A DNA stretch of 64,000 bases from Treponema ruminis (lineage in GTDB: Bacteria; Spirochaetota; Spirochaetia; Treponematales; Treponemataceae). The position numbers and the translations under genes were made by a program. Numbering within the stretch: position 1 is the first letter of the stretch; each line of letters begins with the position of its first letter. The notes below the pieces were generated by a model. That model saw nothing but the letters and a program-made list of their open reading frames with translations, was not told where the DNA came from and did no database searches. This document shows, one piece after another, positions 8,830 to 17,774 of this stretch. The stretch lies in contig CP031518.1 in NCBI GenBank assembly GCA_017161305.1, forward strand, positions 372,001-436,000, written 5' to 3'.

Positions 8830-9790
8830 CCGTAAGAGTTTAGCATTATTCTTTTCGCTATTTTCTTTCTCCCTCTTTGCAGCTGACATAAGCACTGACT
8901 TTCCAAAATCAGACTACATTGCGCAGGAATGTTTTGGAAAGTCGGCAAAGGAAGCAAAATCCAACGCAATAACTGCCCTTTCTGCTTACTTTAATACGGA
9001 AATTCATACAGAAACACATGCAGAGTCCACATTTTCTGGGCAGAATGGCAAAACGCAGTCAAAAAAATCCCTTGAAACAAAGTCTCATATCACTTCTGAT
9101 GTTGTCTTAAAGGCGTTACAGACTACAAAGCCTGAAAAACGGGGAAAAACTGAATGGAAATGCATTGCCTATATCAACCGCAAGGATGCATGGAATCTTT
9201 GCGAGCCGGAACTTCGTAAAAAATGCGAGTCCTTTTATAGTCTTTATAAAAAGGCAGATAGTGAAATAGAGCCGATTTATCGTCTGAAAACTTTTTCTAT
9301 GGCAGAGAAAGCGGCTGCTGATTTTTCGAAAAGCTTCTTATACACCTCTTTATTTTCTAAAGAGCTTACGGACAAGGTATTTGGGGAAGCCTTTAATCTG
9401 GTTGGGAGCCTTTCTTTAAAAATAGAAAGTGCAAGGCAAAACTGTACTGTTCAACTGTCTTTTACTGGCAGCGAACCGCCTCACATAAAAAACAGTGTGA
9501 TTTCTTCTCTTTCGGACTGCGGCTTTAAGGCTGGCTCACAGGTTGCCTTTTATACAGCAATTATAACTATTGATTATGGTCTTTTGGATTTGAGCGGCGT
9601 CACGGTTTCTAATCCTCTTTTGACAATTGAGCTTTTGGGAAAATCAGGCACAATCTACAGTTTTTCTGCTTCTGGCGAGCGGGTTTCTGGAATTGATTCA
9701 AAACTAACCAAAACAAAGGCAGAAGAGGAACTTGTCTCTTTGATAAATCAAAAATTAACTGCTGACATTAAAAAATCACTTGAAATATAA
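8819..9790 (+). CDS. Exported LPP20-like protein
   Basis: I place the start at the ATG at 8819, inside the end of the preceding gene, because it opens a clean signal peptide (MHFSRKSLALFFSLFSFSLF then AAD). Starts further upstream would bury that peptide. The mature protein of about 300 residues begins with a segment like the LPP20 domain found in outer-membrane-associated proteins (IAQECFGKSAKEAKSNAITA). The rest is alpha/beta without known motifs. There is no lipobox cysteine, so it is probably periplasmic. It is followed 32 bases later by a CsgG-like exported protein, and the two probably act together at the envelope. The exact function is unknown. Confidence 0.65.
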   Translation: MHFSRKSLALFFSLFSFSLFAADISTDFPKSDYIAQECFGKSAKEAKSNAITALSAYFNTEIHTETHAESTFSGQNGKTQSKKSLETKSHITSDVVLKALQTTKPEKRGKTEWKCIAYINRKDAWNLCEPELRKKCESFYSLYKKADSEIEPIYRLKTFSMAEKAAADFSKSFLYTSLFSKELTDKVFGEAFNLVGSLSLKIESARQNCTVQLSFTGSEPPHIKNSVISSLSDCGFKAGSQVAFYTAIITIDYGLLDLSGVTVSNPLLTIELLGKSGTIYSFSASGERVSGIDSKLTKTKAEEELVSLINQKLTADIKKSLEI

Positions 9791-9822
9791 AAATAAATTA
9801 CAGGCTATAAAGGGGGCTTTTT

Positions 9823-11223
9823 TTGAAAAAGAAATTATTACTGCTGCTTCTTTCTCTGAATTTATGTGCATTTATCGCTGCAAAAAAGCCTGTGCCAAAA
9901 ATCACAGTCGCTCCGGTCAGCTTTCTGAACGCTGGTGCGGAAGACGGTTGGATTCCGATTTTTGTTCAGGCTCAGCTCACAAGCGACATTCAGAATTTTT
10001 CTGATTTCACGGTGATTGACCGCATGGCGGCAGACGCAATTATGGGTGAGCAGAAACGGGCTGAACAGAAAGCCTATCTTAACAACACAAAAGCTGATTT
10101 TGAATACGCTTCTCTTGTGAATGCAGATTATGTAGTTGTGACAAATCTTGTAAAAAAGGGAAACAGCTATTCATTTACCTGTACCGCACATGATGTAAAA
10201 AAGGCAACTGTAATCGGAAAGAGCCATAGCGCAGCTTCGGTTAGCGAAAGTGCATTGAGAAACGGCTCTGCTATTCATTCTGCAAGCTATGAGATTTTGC
10301 GTGGACTTGGAATAAAAGAAAAAAAACTTGCAGCACTAAAGCAATCTGGTGCAGAAAGTCAAACTTCTGAAGTTGAATCAAACTATTACACGGCAAAGGG
10401 TATTATTCAGGAAGAAAAAGATGACGGCAATTTTATTGCAGTTTTGAACTATTACAAAAAAGCGATAGAAGCATGCAATAGAAATACAGAAGCAAGTTCC
10501 CGCTTAAAAAGTTATGGTGAATGGCTTTACGGCTCAAACCTCGGGTCAACCGCCCAGGCAGACATCCAAAAGCGAAAACGGTGGCAGGCAATCTGGCAAA
10601 CCGTAAGACAGTACAATCTGGAAAACTGGGCCTACACCGTCTATAATCCTGCAGACCTTAAAATTCACAGCATAGACTACAACCGTGGTACGGCAGATTA
10701 TATACTTCCTGTCAAATATAAAATCAACCCAGATTGCGTTCGCCTTTATAACGAAGTGCTTTCGGCTTATAACTCAACCACAAAACTTGGCGACTGGGGG
10801 CTTGATACTAGCTTCTGGCGTGAACTCACAAAAGCTGAGGTGAGAACGCTGATTGACAGCGGCTATTATGATTCTGAATGTCGTTTCTACTCCACCACCC
10901 CAGGTTACGGAGACCCTTCGCAGGTAAAGGCCTTCAGGGAAGAACTATTTCAGGAAATTACCTTTTTTGGCAGGCGGCCTTATCCCCGCTTGGATTCAGC
11001 CCTTACACTGACCGCAGCCTTGCAGGACAAAAACGGCCGTTCTATTGCCAGCGACACAATCAGAACAATCCACGGCGAGGGCGACATTGCTTTACAAAAC
11101 GTTTTTTCTCACTACATTGATTATGACATCAAAAGTGATTTTAAAACTGCAAATTTTGTCTTTAAAAACATAGCTGTAAGCAAAATGGACGGCGATTTTA
11201 AAATCATCATAAAATCAAACTGA
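9823..11223 (+). CDS. Exported CsgG/TolB-like envelope protein
   Basis: The protein has 466 residues. The likely start is TTG at 9823 after AAAGGGGG, because it gives a good signal peptide (KKKLLLLLLSLNLCAFIAA). The first 130 mature residues have the pattern of the CsgG/LpoB-like nucleotide-binding-type fold common in treponemes: KITVAPVSFL, then FTVIDRMAADAI, then ADYVVVTNLVKKGNSYSF. The next 300 residues have no recognised domain. The family usually supports envelope assembly or secretion. It probably forms a two-gene unit with the LPP20-like gene. A predicted terminator is not obvious downstream. Confidence 0.65.
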   Translation: MKKKLLLLLLSLNLCAFIAAKKPVPKITVAPVSFLNAGAEDGWIPIFVQAQLTSDIQNFSDFTVIDRMAADAIMGEQKRAEQKAYLNNTKADFEYASLVNADYVVVTNLVKKGNSYSFTCTAHDVKKATVIGKSHSAASVSESALRNGSAIHSASYEILRGLGIKEKKLAALKQSGAESQTSEVESNYYTAKGIIQEEKDDGNFIAVLNYYKKAIEACNRNTEASSRLKSYGEWLYGSNLGSTAQADIQKRKRWQAIWQTVRQYNLENWAYTVYNPADLKIHSIDYNRGTADYILPVKYKINPDCVRLYNEVLSAYNSTTKLGDWGLDTSFWRELTKAEVRTLIDSGYYDSECRFYSTTPGYGDPSQVKAFREELFQEITFFGRRPYPRLDSALTLTAALQDKNGRSIASDTIRTIHGEGDIALQNVFSHYIDYDIKSDFKTANFVFKNIAVSKMDGDFKIIIKSN

Positions 11224-11284
11224 TTTTTATACACAAACGGCTCTGCGTTACATAATATAAACAGAAATTTTTGGAGGGGTTACT

Positions 11285-12097
11285 ATGACACTGACAGAAA
11301 AAGAAAAAGCAGTATTTGAAGATTATTGTAAGGAAATAGTGGAGCTTGAAAAAACGGATAAGGATCGCTATGAACTGCTGCGAAAAGCGATTAAGAATAC
11401 AATTGGTAAGATAGGTGTATTCGATTTTGTTTTTATAAAGGCTTTTAACCTTGATGATAAGGCACCTTGCGATGACGATGATGATCTTCGTTTTGAATTA
11501 ACACGCGCAATAATCCGTCAAACTGAGGCATGGGCATTACGAAGGCTTAGACATCCCCGCCGTGCTTCCAATTTAAGGGATTACATAGAAAACGATCATC
11601 TTTATGTCATTGTTGAAGACACTGTTTCGGAAGAACAAAAGGCGACTCTCCAAAATGCCTGCGAATCTTTTGCAAAGCGGATAAATCTTCAATATGTAGA
11701 TCTCTTTTTTCTGGACTCTCCTTCCGAGCTTGAGTTTTCATACCCAGATGATTACGGGCTTCCGAGCGGTTTTTTTAACAAAAATGTTCTTTTAATTTCC
11801 AAAAGCGAGCCATGCCTTTCCTGGTTTGAGCGCACCTGCATTATACCTCTTCGCGAAGACGGGAAGCCTGTTCCCCGCTATATTTCAGTTCAGCCAAAGA
11901 GTTTGTTTCCGGACGAAGCGCACTGGACTCCAGATTACCATAACACGGTCTTTGCCTATCCTTCTTTCAGTAAAATAGCAAAGTTCAAGGGGGTGATAAT
12001 TCTAGCTGACGATGAATATGTACCAAGGCCGGTAGATTTTGACCTTCTCGCCGGACATTTTGAAAAAAAATCAGGAGATGCTGTTGAAAAGACTTGA
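11285..12097 (+). CDS. Orphan protein A1 of a duplicated two-gene module
   Basis: The protein has 270 residues; ATG follows GGAGGGG. No family is recognised. It is clearly paralogous to the gene at 14346: both share HPRRA...LRDYIEND, SKSEPCLSWFERTCIIP and ADDEYVPRPVDFDLLAGHFEKK. The last 90 bases or so of the genes are almost identical at the DNA level, which points to recent duplication or gene conversion. The start carries an extra 50 acidic residues that copy two lacks. No signal or membrane segment is visible. It overlaps its downstream partner by 14 bases. The conserved Cys-Leu-Ser-Trp-Phe-Glu core could be functional, but no activity can be assigned. Confidence 0.65.
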   Translation: MTLTEKEKAVFEDYCKEIVELEKTDKDRYELLRKAIKNTIGKIGVFDFVFIKAFNLDDKAPCDDDDDLRFELTRAIIRQTEAWALRRLRHPRRASNLRDYIENDHLYVIVEDTVSEEQKATLQNACESFAKRINLQYVDLFFLDSPSELEFSYPDDYGLPSGFFNKNVLLISKSEPCLSWFERTCIIPLREDGKPVPRYISVQPKSLFPDEAHWTPDYHNTVFAYPSFSKIAKFKGVIILADDEYVPRPVDFDLLAGHFEKKSGDAVEKT

Positions 12098-12755
12098 ATA
12101 CACAGAGCCTGTTACGGAAATTGACAGCGGTACGCTCTATAAGATAATTCAAAATGAATATCCGCTTTTGTATCAGGGGATGAAAACGAACGGTTTTGGC
12201 GTAATGGAGAATTACATCAAAATAAAAGGCTTGTATTTTCCGCAAAATTTGCCAAAACTATCTGAAAAGCTCCGCTACATCTGGGAAGAGCTGGATTTTA
12301 TCTGTCTTCCGTTAAATATTAGTGATACTAAAATCTGGGGCTGGATGTATGATCTTCTTCACACAATTCTTTATGTGGAAAAGGACAGCCCGACCGAAAA
12401 GCTTTTAAAAAACCGGAATTATCCGTATACCATAAAGCATGGACTTCCAGAAATTGATGGAAAGCAGATAGAACATTCCCAAAATTTTGCAATCTGGATA
12501 GAAGAAACTGATGATGAGGAAAAGCGAAAGTTCCTTGAAAAGACAGAAGTGCCTGCAACAAAAACTCCGTATGAACCTTGTCCTGTTCCTGAGCAAACAG
12601 AGAAAATCATAACACCGGCAGAAACGAAGAAATTAAAAATAAAACAAGAATTCCTAACGATTTATGAAATGATTCCGCAAAAACGAAGAAAAGAAACTTT
12701 GTACGGGATTCTGATTTCGGCTTTTATCGTGCTTTTGTTTGCAATTTTGTTGTAA
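12084..12755 (+). CDS. Orphan tail-anchored protein B1 of a duplicated two-gene module
   Basis: I choose TTG at 12084 as the start: AGGAG lies at 12073-12077, six bases before it, and the resulting LKRLEYTEPVTEI aligns without gaps to the start of the paralog at 15059. An ATG at 12078 and an earlier one at 12039 are possible but fit less well. The protein is about 223 residues: a soluble domain with the shared motif KHGLP...DGKxIEHS near residue 115, a Lys/Glu-rich linker, and one C-terminal transmembrane helix (LYGILISAFIVLLFAILL). This suggests a tail-anchored inner-membrane protein facing the cytoplasm. It overlaps protein A1 by 14 bases. Function unknown. Confidence 0.6.
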   Translation: MKRLEYTEPVTEIDSGTLYKIIQNEYPLLYQGMKTNGFGVMENYIKIKGLYFPQNLPKLSEKLRYIWEELDFICLPLNISDTKIWGWMYDLLHTILYVEKDSPTEKLLKNRNYPYTIKHGLPEIDGKQIEHSQNFAIWIEETDDEEKRKFLEKTEVPATKTPYEPCPVPEQTEKIITPAETKKLKIKQEFLTIYEMIPQKRRKETLYGILISAFIVLLFAILL

Positions 12756-12803
12756 ACAAACTTAAGTTTTGCTGCGAAAAAAATCACTCACTAAGGAGCA
12801 AGA

Positions 12804-13844
12804 ATGATAGACCATCTTATTTTTACGGAGAATTTGCCAGCTATAAAAGGCTGCGATGTTGATTATCTTTTTGAGGTTGCGGAATATTTTTTCCGATTGA
12901 GCATTACAGCCCGACGTGAAGGTATTCTTGCCCTCGAAGATTATTTTTCGGGTGACACTTGGAAAAATGAGGAACAGCTTTATCTGATCGAGAAGGATGA
13001 TGCGTCAAAAACTCCTGTTTTACGCCCTCATGAAAACCATATATTCACACCGATTGTAAGATGTGTCACGGAATGCATTGAAAGCGATAAAATTATTGAG
13101 AGGGCAGAGCTTTTCCTAAAAAAATCATGCCCGTCCGACTTAGAAAAATTTGCTCTCATTGTCGGCATAAATTCCATTCTTGCTATTCAAAGTGCTTTAC
13201 CAAAAACGGATTACATTGTAAGAATCGCATCCCTGTTTGGAACTGACTTTGCCGGGGAATGTGAAAGACGGCTTCGAAAAATGAGCGATGACATCTATAA
13301 CGCAAGATACAAGAAAGAGCATGAGATTGTCGCCGTTATTACGGATGAAATAAAAGAACGCCTTCTTAAAGTTGATTCGATTCTACGCAAAAAAGAGATT
13401 CAGCTTAAGCATGAAATGACAAAGCTCCTTTCCGATGATGATAATTTTTGCCCGCCCAAAGAGCAGAAAATCCCGATTCAGTTCATAAGCGGAAACATGC
13501 GTTTTTCAAGTAATGACGGCACAACAGAAAGCCTTGTCGCCGAAGAAGCTGGGTGGGGACTGTCATATTCACCGGAGTTGCTTTCAGTCCGACTTAACGC
13601 AGGGGAAAATCTAGAAGACTTTTTTGAAGATTCTCCTCAATACGAGTTAGAGTGTGAGAACGGGAAAATCAGCGTGTGCCATTCCACTAAAGAACTATGG
13701 GGAAACAGTCACAGCAGTTACGATGCCTTCTGCTACCACGCCGAAGACTTTATGCACCTAACAGAAAATTTTGCGGAAGATTTCGGCAAGCACATCACAT
13801 TTATGATTTCAGTAACGCGCAGATTCATTATGGAAAGCGAATAG
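12804..13844 (+). CDS. Hypothetical protein
   Basis: The protein has 346 residues; ATG follows AAGGAGCAAG. It appears helical through the first 200 residues, with many charged residues and a coiled stretch around KERLLKVDSILRKKEIQLKHE, then a more mixed C-terminal region rich in Glu and aromatic residues. There is no signal peptide, and the single mildly hydrophobic stretch (FALIVGINSILAIQSA) is too weak to call a membrane helix. I do not recognise the family. The N-terminal part, with EDYFSG and the long helices, is reminiscent of flagellar-motor MotA-like cytoplasmic loops but without the membrane helices, so that is not a call. Confidence 0.6.
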   Translation: MIDHLIFTENLPAIKGCDVDYLFEVAEYFFRLSITARREGILALEDYFSGDTWKNEEQLYLIEKDDASKTPVLRPHENHIFTPIVRCVTECIESDKIIERAELFLKKSCPSDLEKFALIVGINSILAIQSALPKTDYIVRIASLFGTDFAGECERRLRKMSDDIYNARYKKEHEIVAVITDEIKERLLKVDSILRKKEIQLKHEMTKLLSDDDNFCPPKEQKIPIQFISGNMRFSSNDGTTESLVAEEAGWGLSYSPELLSVRLNAGENLEDFFEDSPQYELECENGKISVCHSTKELWGNSHSSYDAFCYHAEDFMHLTENFAEDFGKHITFMISVTRRFIMESE

Positions 13845-14007
13845 TACCTTCTCGCTCCTAATAATTGATGATTTTTAAAAGCTCTTCGGTGAGACGTGAA
13901 GGCGAGATAGGCGAGAGAAGCTGCGCCAATTTCGCTTGGTATCTATTAGAAGAAGAGGATAAATATATACCAATAATATCTGATATTCAGCATATTTTGA
14001 GGAGACT

Positions 14008-14295
14008 ATGACTTTTAATATTAAAAAACTTGAAAAGAAATACGTAGTTCATGGATATAAACTGGGGAATGGTAAGTGGGATACTATATTTGGTATTGAC
14101 TTAAATGGCAAAAGTGATTTTTCCGATCCTGTTATCAAAGAAGTAACATTTCCTCTTGAACAAGGCCTTCTTGAAGCAATTAAAGAGGACCGCTTGTTAA
14201 CATCATTTAATGGTTTTCCAAAAGATGATATGCAATGTATTAAAGATTTTTATATAAAAAATGGCGGAAATCTGAACCATATACATCTTGTTTAA
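14008..14295 (+). CDS. Small hypothetical protein
   Basis: The protein has 95 residues; ATG follows TGAGGAG. It is soluble, with alternating beta-like segments (YVVHGYKLGNGKWDTIFGID) and a short helical end. No motif is recognised. It lies alone between two orphan genes, with 163 bases of AT-rich sequence upstream, and a short gap separates it from the second copy of the duplicated module. Size and isolation are compatible with an immunity-type or accessory protein, but nothing in the sequence shows this. Confidence 0.5.
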   Translation: MTFNIKKLEKKYVVHGYKLGNGKWDTIFGIDLNGKSDFSDPVIKEVTFPLEQGLLEAIKEDRLLTSFNGFPKDDMQCIKDFYIKNGGNLNHIHLV

Positions 14296-14345
14296 GGTTG
14301 ATCCCCCGCAAAAAATTTTACAAAAGTGTTATAGAGGTTTGGTAA

Positions 14346-15041
14346 GTGGAAGTTGTAGAACTGACAGAAGAAGAAAAATCCCTGGTTGAAAAAATATTCT
14401 CAGAGATTGCAAAAACAACAGAAGGGGAATCAACCATAGTAGAAGAAATATTGACTCCTGAGCGAAAACGGCAGATCATTGCAAATGTTTTGCGCAGAAG
14501 AAGGCATCCCCGCCGGGCTTTCGCTTTACGCGACTATATAGAAAACGATCTTCTTTATGTCCTTGTAGAAAAGTCTGTTTCGGAAGAAGAAAAAACGGCT
14601 CTCAAAAATGCCTGCGATTCTTTTGCCAAACGGATAAATCTTCAAAGTGTAAATCCCGTTTTTCTGGATGATCCTTCCGAACTTGAGTTCGAGCTTGCTT
14701 TTTCATACCCGGATGACAGCAGACTTCCGAAATCTCTTTTTGACAAGAACGTTCTCTTAATCTCCAAAAGCGAGCCATGTCTTTCCTGGTTTGAACGCAC
14801 CTGTATTATTCCGAGGGGTGAAGTGGGTAATCTTGTTCCGATTTTGGAGCAGGCAGAGATTTTATTCCCCGACGAAGCGCACCGGACTAAAGATTATCAT
14901 AACATGGTCTTTGCCTATCCTGCTTTAAGTAAAATAGCAGACTTCAAGGGGGTGATAATTCTAGCTGACGATGAATATGTACCAAGGCCGGTAGATTTTG
15001 ACCTTCTCGCCGGGCATTTTGAAAAGAAAATAATCAGTTAA
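14346..15041 (+). CDS. Orphan protein A2, second copy of the duplicated module
   Basis: The protein has 231 residues and starts at GTG; AGAGG lies about 12 bases upstream. It aligns with protein A1 over nearly its full length from RRHPRRA onward, but has a different 50-residue N-terminus, so the ends are modular. Shared blocks include SKSEPCLSWFERTCIIP and the C-terminal ADDEYVPRPVDFDLLAGHFEKK. The 3' part is nearly identical to copy one in DNA. It precedes its membrane partner B2 by 17 bases, whereas copy one overlaps. No family known to me. Confidence 0.65.
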   Translation: MEVVELTEEEKSLVEKIFSEIAKTTEGESTIVEEILTPERKRQIIANVLRRRRHPRRAFALRDYIENDLLYVLVEKSVSEEEKTALKNACDSFAKRINLQSVNPVFLDDPSELEFELAFSYPDDSRLPKSLFDKNVLLISKSEPCLSWFERTCIIPRGEVGNLVPILEQAEILFPDEAHRTKDYHNMVFAYPALSKIADFKGVIILADDEYVPRPVDFDLLAGHFEKKIIS

Positions 15042-15058
15042 ATTGAGGAAGTGATTAA

Positions 15059-15619
15059 ATGCGAAAAATCGTTTTTTATGAGCCGGTTGAAAAAATAAAT
15101 ATCGGAACTGTCATCAAGCGGATGGAAAAAGAATGTCCTGAATATGTTGATAAATGGCGAAGGGAAACCTATATGCTTATGTCGGAAATCTTCAGGGGGG
15201 CGTACATCCCGAATTCTGTGAAGCAGCTTTCTGACGATTTGGTTGTATGTTTGTCAGGTTTTACGTCAGTTGATTTTGTTTGTATGCCGCCAAATATCGC
15301 CACGATTGCAAATCTTAGTTTACATCACGTTTTTTACGATGCCGTAATATATTTGGAAAAAGGTTCGATGACGGAACGTTTTTTCACTTCGCCAGACAGA
15401 AAATTCAAATATAAATTAAAGCACGGGCTTCCTGTCGTTGACGGAAAACGAATAGAACATTCTGATTATTTTACGCTGTGGATTTCTGAAAAAGAGAGTG
15501 AAAAGAAAAAACTTGCTGTTGTAAAAGAAAAGGATTTTTTTTATAAAAAGACGGCAGGGGTGGCCGTCGGATTTCTGATTGCCGCAATCATAATGTTTGT
15601 TTTTGCAAAATTGTTATAG
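15059..15619 (+). CDS. Orphan tail-anchored protein B2, second copy of the duplicated module
   Basis: The protein has 186 residues; ATG follows TTGAGGAAG. It is paralogous to B1: the start MRKIVFYEPVEKI matches LKRLEYTEPVTEI, and both share KHGLP...DGKRIEHS and a C-terminal transmembrane helix (here GVAVGFLIAAIIMFVFAKLL). The linker before the helix is shorter than in B1. Divergence in the middle is much higher than in the A proteins' shared 3' end, which suggests that this part is under diversifying change or is older. Probably a tail-anchored membrane protein; function unknown. Confidence 0.65.
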   Translation: MRKIVFYEPVEKINIGTVIKRMEKECPEYVDKWRRETYMLMSEIFRGAYIPNSVKQLSDDLVVCLSGFTSVDFVCMPPNIATIANLSLHHVFYDAVIYLEKGSMTERFFTSPDRKFKYKLKHGLPVVDGKRIEHSDYFTLWISEKESEKKKLAVVKEKDFFYKKTAGVAVGFLIAAIIMFVFAKLL

Positions 15620-15641
15620 TATATTTATATGAGGAAGCAAA

Positions 15642-16076
15642 ATGAAATTCGAGACAATAGAAGCTGAACCTACGACAGCACCATTACCGAAAATTGTTGA
15701 TATAAACAATACAGAAGAATTCTGGAGTTTTATTCAAAACTTCAGACATTTTTCGCCTATGAGTATTCAAGCGGGATGTTTAGAGCAATATAAAGATTTT
15801 TTCAGCAAGATTGAAGACTGCATTATCTTGTATAAAAAGATAGGACAGGAATTCAATTTTGTAAATTGCAGCAAAGATTCCATTCCCAAGGGACAAGAAT
15901 TTGATGCATATATTTTCACAAATACAGAAGATATTTCCATGCAAGACTTTTCAAATGAAGTAAAAGCTTTGAAAGAGAAGTTTAATATAAGGAAATTGTA
16001 TGGGAGTGGCGAGCCTGCTGTTTTTAAGACCAAACAAATTTCTGATCTGGTTTTTGTTTTAAGAAGAGTTAATTAG
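15642..16076 (+). CDS. Hypothetical protein
   Basis: The protein has 144 residues; ATG follows GAGGAAGC, 22 bases after B2, so it is probably in the same transcript. It is soluble and mixed alpha/beta, with no signal peptide. Segments such as EFWSFIQNFRHFSPM and LVFVLRRVN do not match a family I know. A degraded piece of an A-type gene starts about 30 bases after it, so an earlier copy of the module may once have followed here. Confidence 0.55.
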   Translation: MKFETIEAEPTTAPLPKIVDINNTEEFWSFIQNFRHFSPMSIQAGCLEQYKDFFSKIEDCIILYKKIGQEFNFVNCSKDSIPKGQEFDAYIFTNTEDISMQDFSNEVKALKEKFNIRKLYGSGEPAVFKTKQISDLVFVLRRVN

Positions 16077-16107
16077 CCTGAATTTCGAGTTTTAGATTTT
16101 TTACATA

Positions 16108-16280
16108 TTTGGAGCAGGCAAAGATTTTGTTCCCCGCAGGTTACCATAACACGGTCTTAGCCTATCCTTCTTTAAGTAAAATAGCAGACTTCAAGAGGGG
16201 TGATAATTCTCGGCGACGGTGAATATGTACCAAAACCGGTAGATTTTGACCTTCTCGCCGAGCATTTTGAAAAGAAATAA
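16108..16280 (+). pseudogene. Degraded third copy of the A-type gene (3' end only)
   Basis: From about 16108 the DNA follows the last 190 bases of the A2 gene: GGAGCAGGCAAAGATTTT, then ACCATAACACGGTC, TAAGTAAAATAGCAGACTTC and TAGATTTTGACCTTCTCGCC. About 22 bases present in A2 are missing near 16137, and one extra base at the AAGAGGGG stretch near 16195 shifts the frame, so it cannot make the protein. It ends just before the minus-strand relaxase gene, at the border of the mobility cluster. It shows that the module has been copied at least three times here. Confidence 0.8.
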
Positions 16281-16287
16281 TCAGAAG

Positions 16288-17601
16288 TTATCTCTCCCAA
16301 TCTATATCCTTTCTCTTAATCTGCTGCTTCGGCTCCTTTTCTTCCAGCTGTCTTTGATAGTCAGCAATTTGTTCTGTAAACTTATCCTGAATAGCTTTAG
16401 TGGAATTTGCAAAGGCAGAAACAATCTGCTTTTTTATCAATCTCTTTTCTTCGGCATTTCCAGTATCATAATAGAAGAACTCATTTTCGAGCCATTTTTC
16501 AAAACGCTCTACCTTTGGACCAAGGAACTCCCATTCAGAAATTTTTTCCAGAGCTGCCATATTTTCATTTGCCAGTTCCACAAGCTCCTGATAGATTTTG
16601 TTTCGTTTTTCATCTTTCAGTTTTTGAAACTCTTCAAGTGTAAGACCGGTCTGTTCCTTTGGTTTTGGAGTATCTTCAATTTCTAGGCCATGCTGCCTGG
16701 AAATCTGAATCCATTTTTCGCGGCACATTTTATCAAAAGTCTTTTTACGGTTATTCCAGCGGTCTTCTTTTTGTTCAGGATTAGGAAGTTCAACTCCAGC
16801 AATCTTAAGAGCAGCTTCCTGCCCAGTTGTAAGAAGATTGGTATCTTCATCGCGATACATCCAGACTCGGCGCATATGAAAATGAGGTGCACCCTGTTCA
16901 TCCTGATGCAATGCCCAGTTCAGAATCTGCATCGGCTGTCCGTGTTTCTCATTCCAGTTATCAAGCCATTTTAAGTATTCTTCAAAACACTCCATAGACT
17001 TACCAACTTCAGGATGATTGTTGATGCAGCCAATTTGGATGATTGTATCTTCCGGACAATGCTGTTTTGATTTTCTCCATTGGTCCATTGTCTTGCAGCG
17101 TTCCTTGTGTCTGTTCTTTATATAAGACTGATTTGTTGCAATAAGCTGTTCTTCAAAGTTTTCTTCGTAGAACTTCTTTTCACCTTCATCAAAAGTAAGG
17201 CCGTCTCCGCACCAGTTCCAGGTGATGTTATTCTCTGTTCTATCTTTTACAATATGCTCAGGATTAGATTCAAAGTTTCTGTCGTTATGCTTTGAAGAAA
17301 ATGCTTTACCACTTTTCTGTGTTCTTTGGGAATGATGAGTGCAGCGCATTTTACCTTTGGGGTTATTTTTGAAATCAGGATTAAAGTCATAGTCTCCGCC
17401 CATGTCTTTCAAATTTTTCAAAATCTGATTTAGCCACTGGACATCATCTTTTGCATGAAAGGCTCTGCGAGAATCAAAAAGATGAGGGTCTCTTTCAGGA
17501 TCGTTTTTATAATCATGTCCGTTTACAGGATTCTTCCAGCCTGGTTCAGAACCGCCGGCCGGCGCTGTTTGCGTTGTTGTTTTGTAAGTTGTATAAGTCA
17601 T
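16288..17601 (-). CDS. MobV/Pre-like relaxase
   Basis: I start at the ATG at 17601 (AGAGGA ribosome binding site, five-base spacing), giving 437 residues; the frame is open further upstream but that part overlaps the inverted-repeat DNA. Family signs: SSKHNDRNF near residue 90, matching the HNxR region of plasmid mobilisation/recombination enzymes, and HQDEQGAPHFH near residue 230, matching the HxDE...PHxH metal-binding motif of HUH nucleases of the MobV family. The C-terminus is a charged helical tail. Known members nick an oriT and carry the strand during conjugal mobilisation. It is last in a minus-strand cluster of replication and integration genes; the hairpin upstream at 17702-17738 is a candidate nick region. 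Confidence 0.72.
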   Translation of the reverse strand: MTYTTYKTTTQTAPAGGSEPGWKNPVNGHDYKNDPERDPHLFDSRRAFHAKDDVQWLNQILKNLKDMGGDYDFNPDFKNNPKGKMRCTHHSQRTQKSGKAFSSKHNDRNFESNPEHIVKDRTENNITWNWCGDGLTFDEGEKKFYEENFEEQLIATNQSYIKNRHKERCKTMDQWRKSKQHCPEDTIIQIGCINNHPEVGKSMECFEEYLKWLDNWNEKHGQPMQILNWALHQDEQGAPHFHMRRVWMYRDEDTNLLTTGQEAALKIAGVELPNPEQKEDRWNNRKKTFDKMCREKWIQISRQHGLEIEDTPKPKEQTGLTLEEFQKLKDEKRNKIYQELVELANENMAALEKISEWEFLGPKVERFEKWLENEFFYYDTGNAEEKRLIKKQIVSAFANSTKAIQDKFTEQIADYQRQLEEKEPKQQIKRKDIDWER

Positions 17602-17666
17602 AGTGTTCCTCTTGTTGTAAAATTTGACTTTGTGTTGTTTCCGCCGATTGGCGGATTTGTTCGCGT

Positions 17667-17750
17667 GTGACTGAATTGATAAAACTGTGTGACTTTTGGG
17701 GCCCCGAGTGTTGATGCTTTGCGTCAACACATACGGGGTTATTCAGTCAC
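17667..17750. repeat. oriT-like nested inverted repeats upstream of relaxase
   Basis: A 10-bp stem with three-base loop, GTGTTGATGC TTT GCGTCAACAC (one G-T pair), spans 17708-17730. It is flanked by CCCCG (17702-17706) and CGGGG (17734-17738). A further pair, GTGACTGAAT at 17667-17676 and ATTCAGTCAC at 17741-17750, encloses it all. The arrangement directly upstream of a relaxase gene is what an origin of transfer looks like; the nick site itself is not identifiable by eye. It could instead be a terminator or regulator site, but there is no T-run. Confidence 0.5.
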
Positions 17751-17774
17751 GTGTGTGTCTCTTCGAGACCTTTA

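Noticed and set aside
16108-16280. Left attachment site of the mobile element
   Set aside because: The sequence is a degraded copy of the A-type gene and shows no similarity to the tRNA 3' end.
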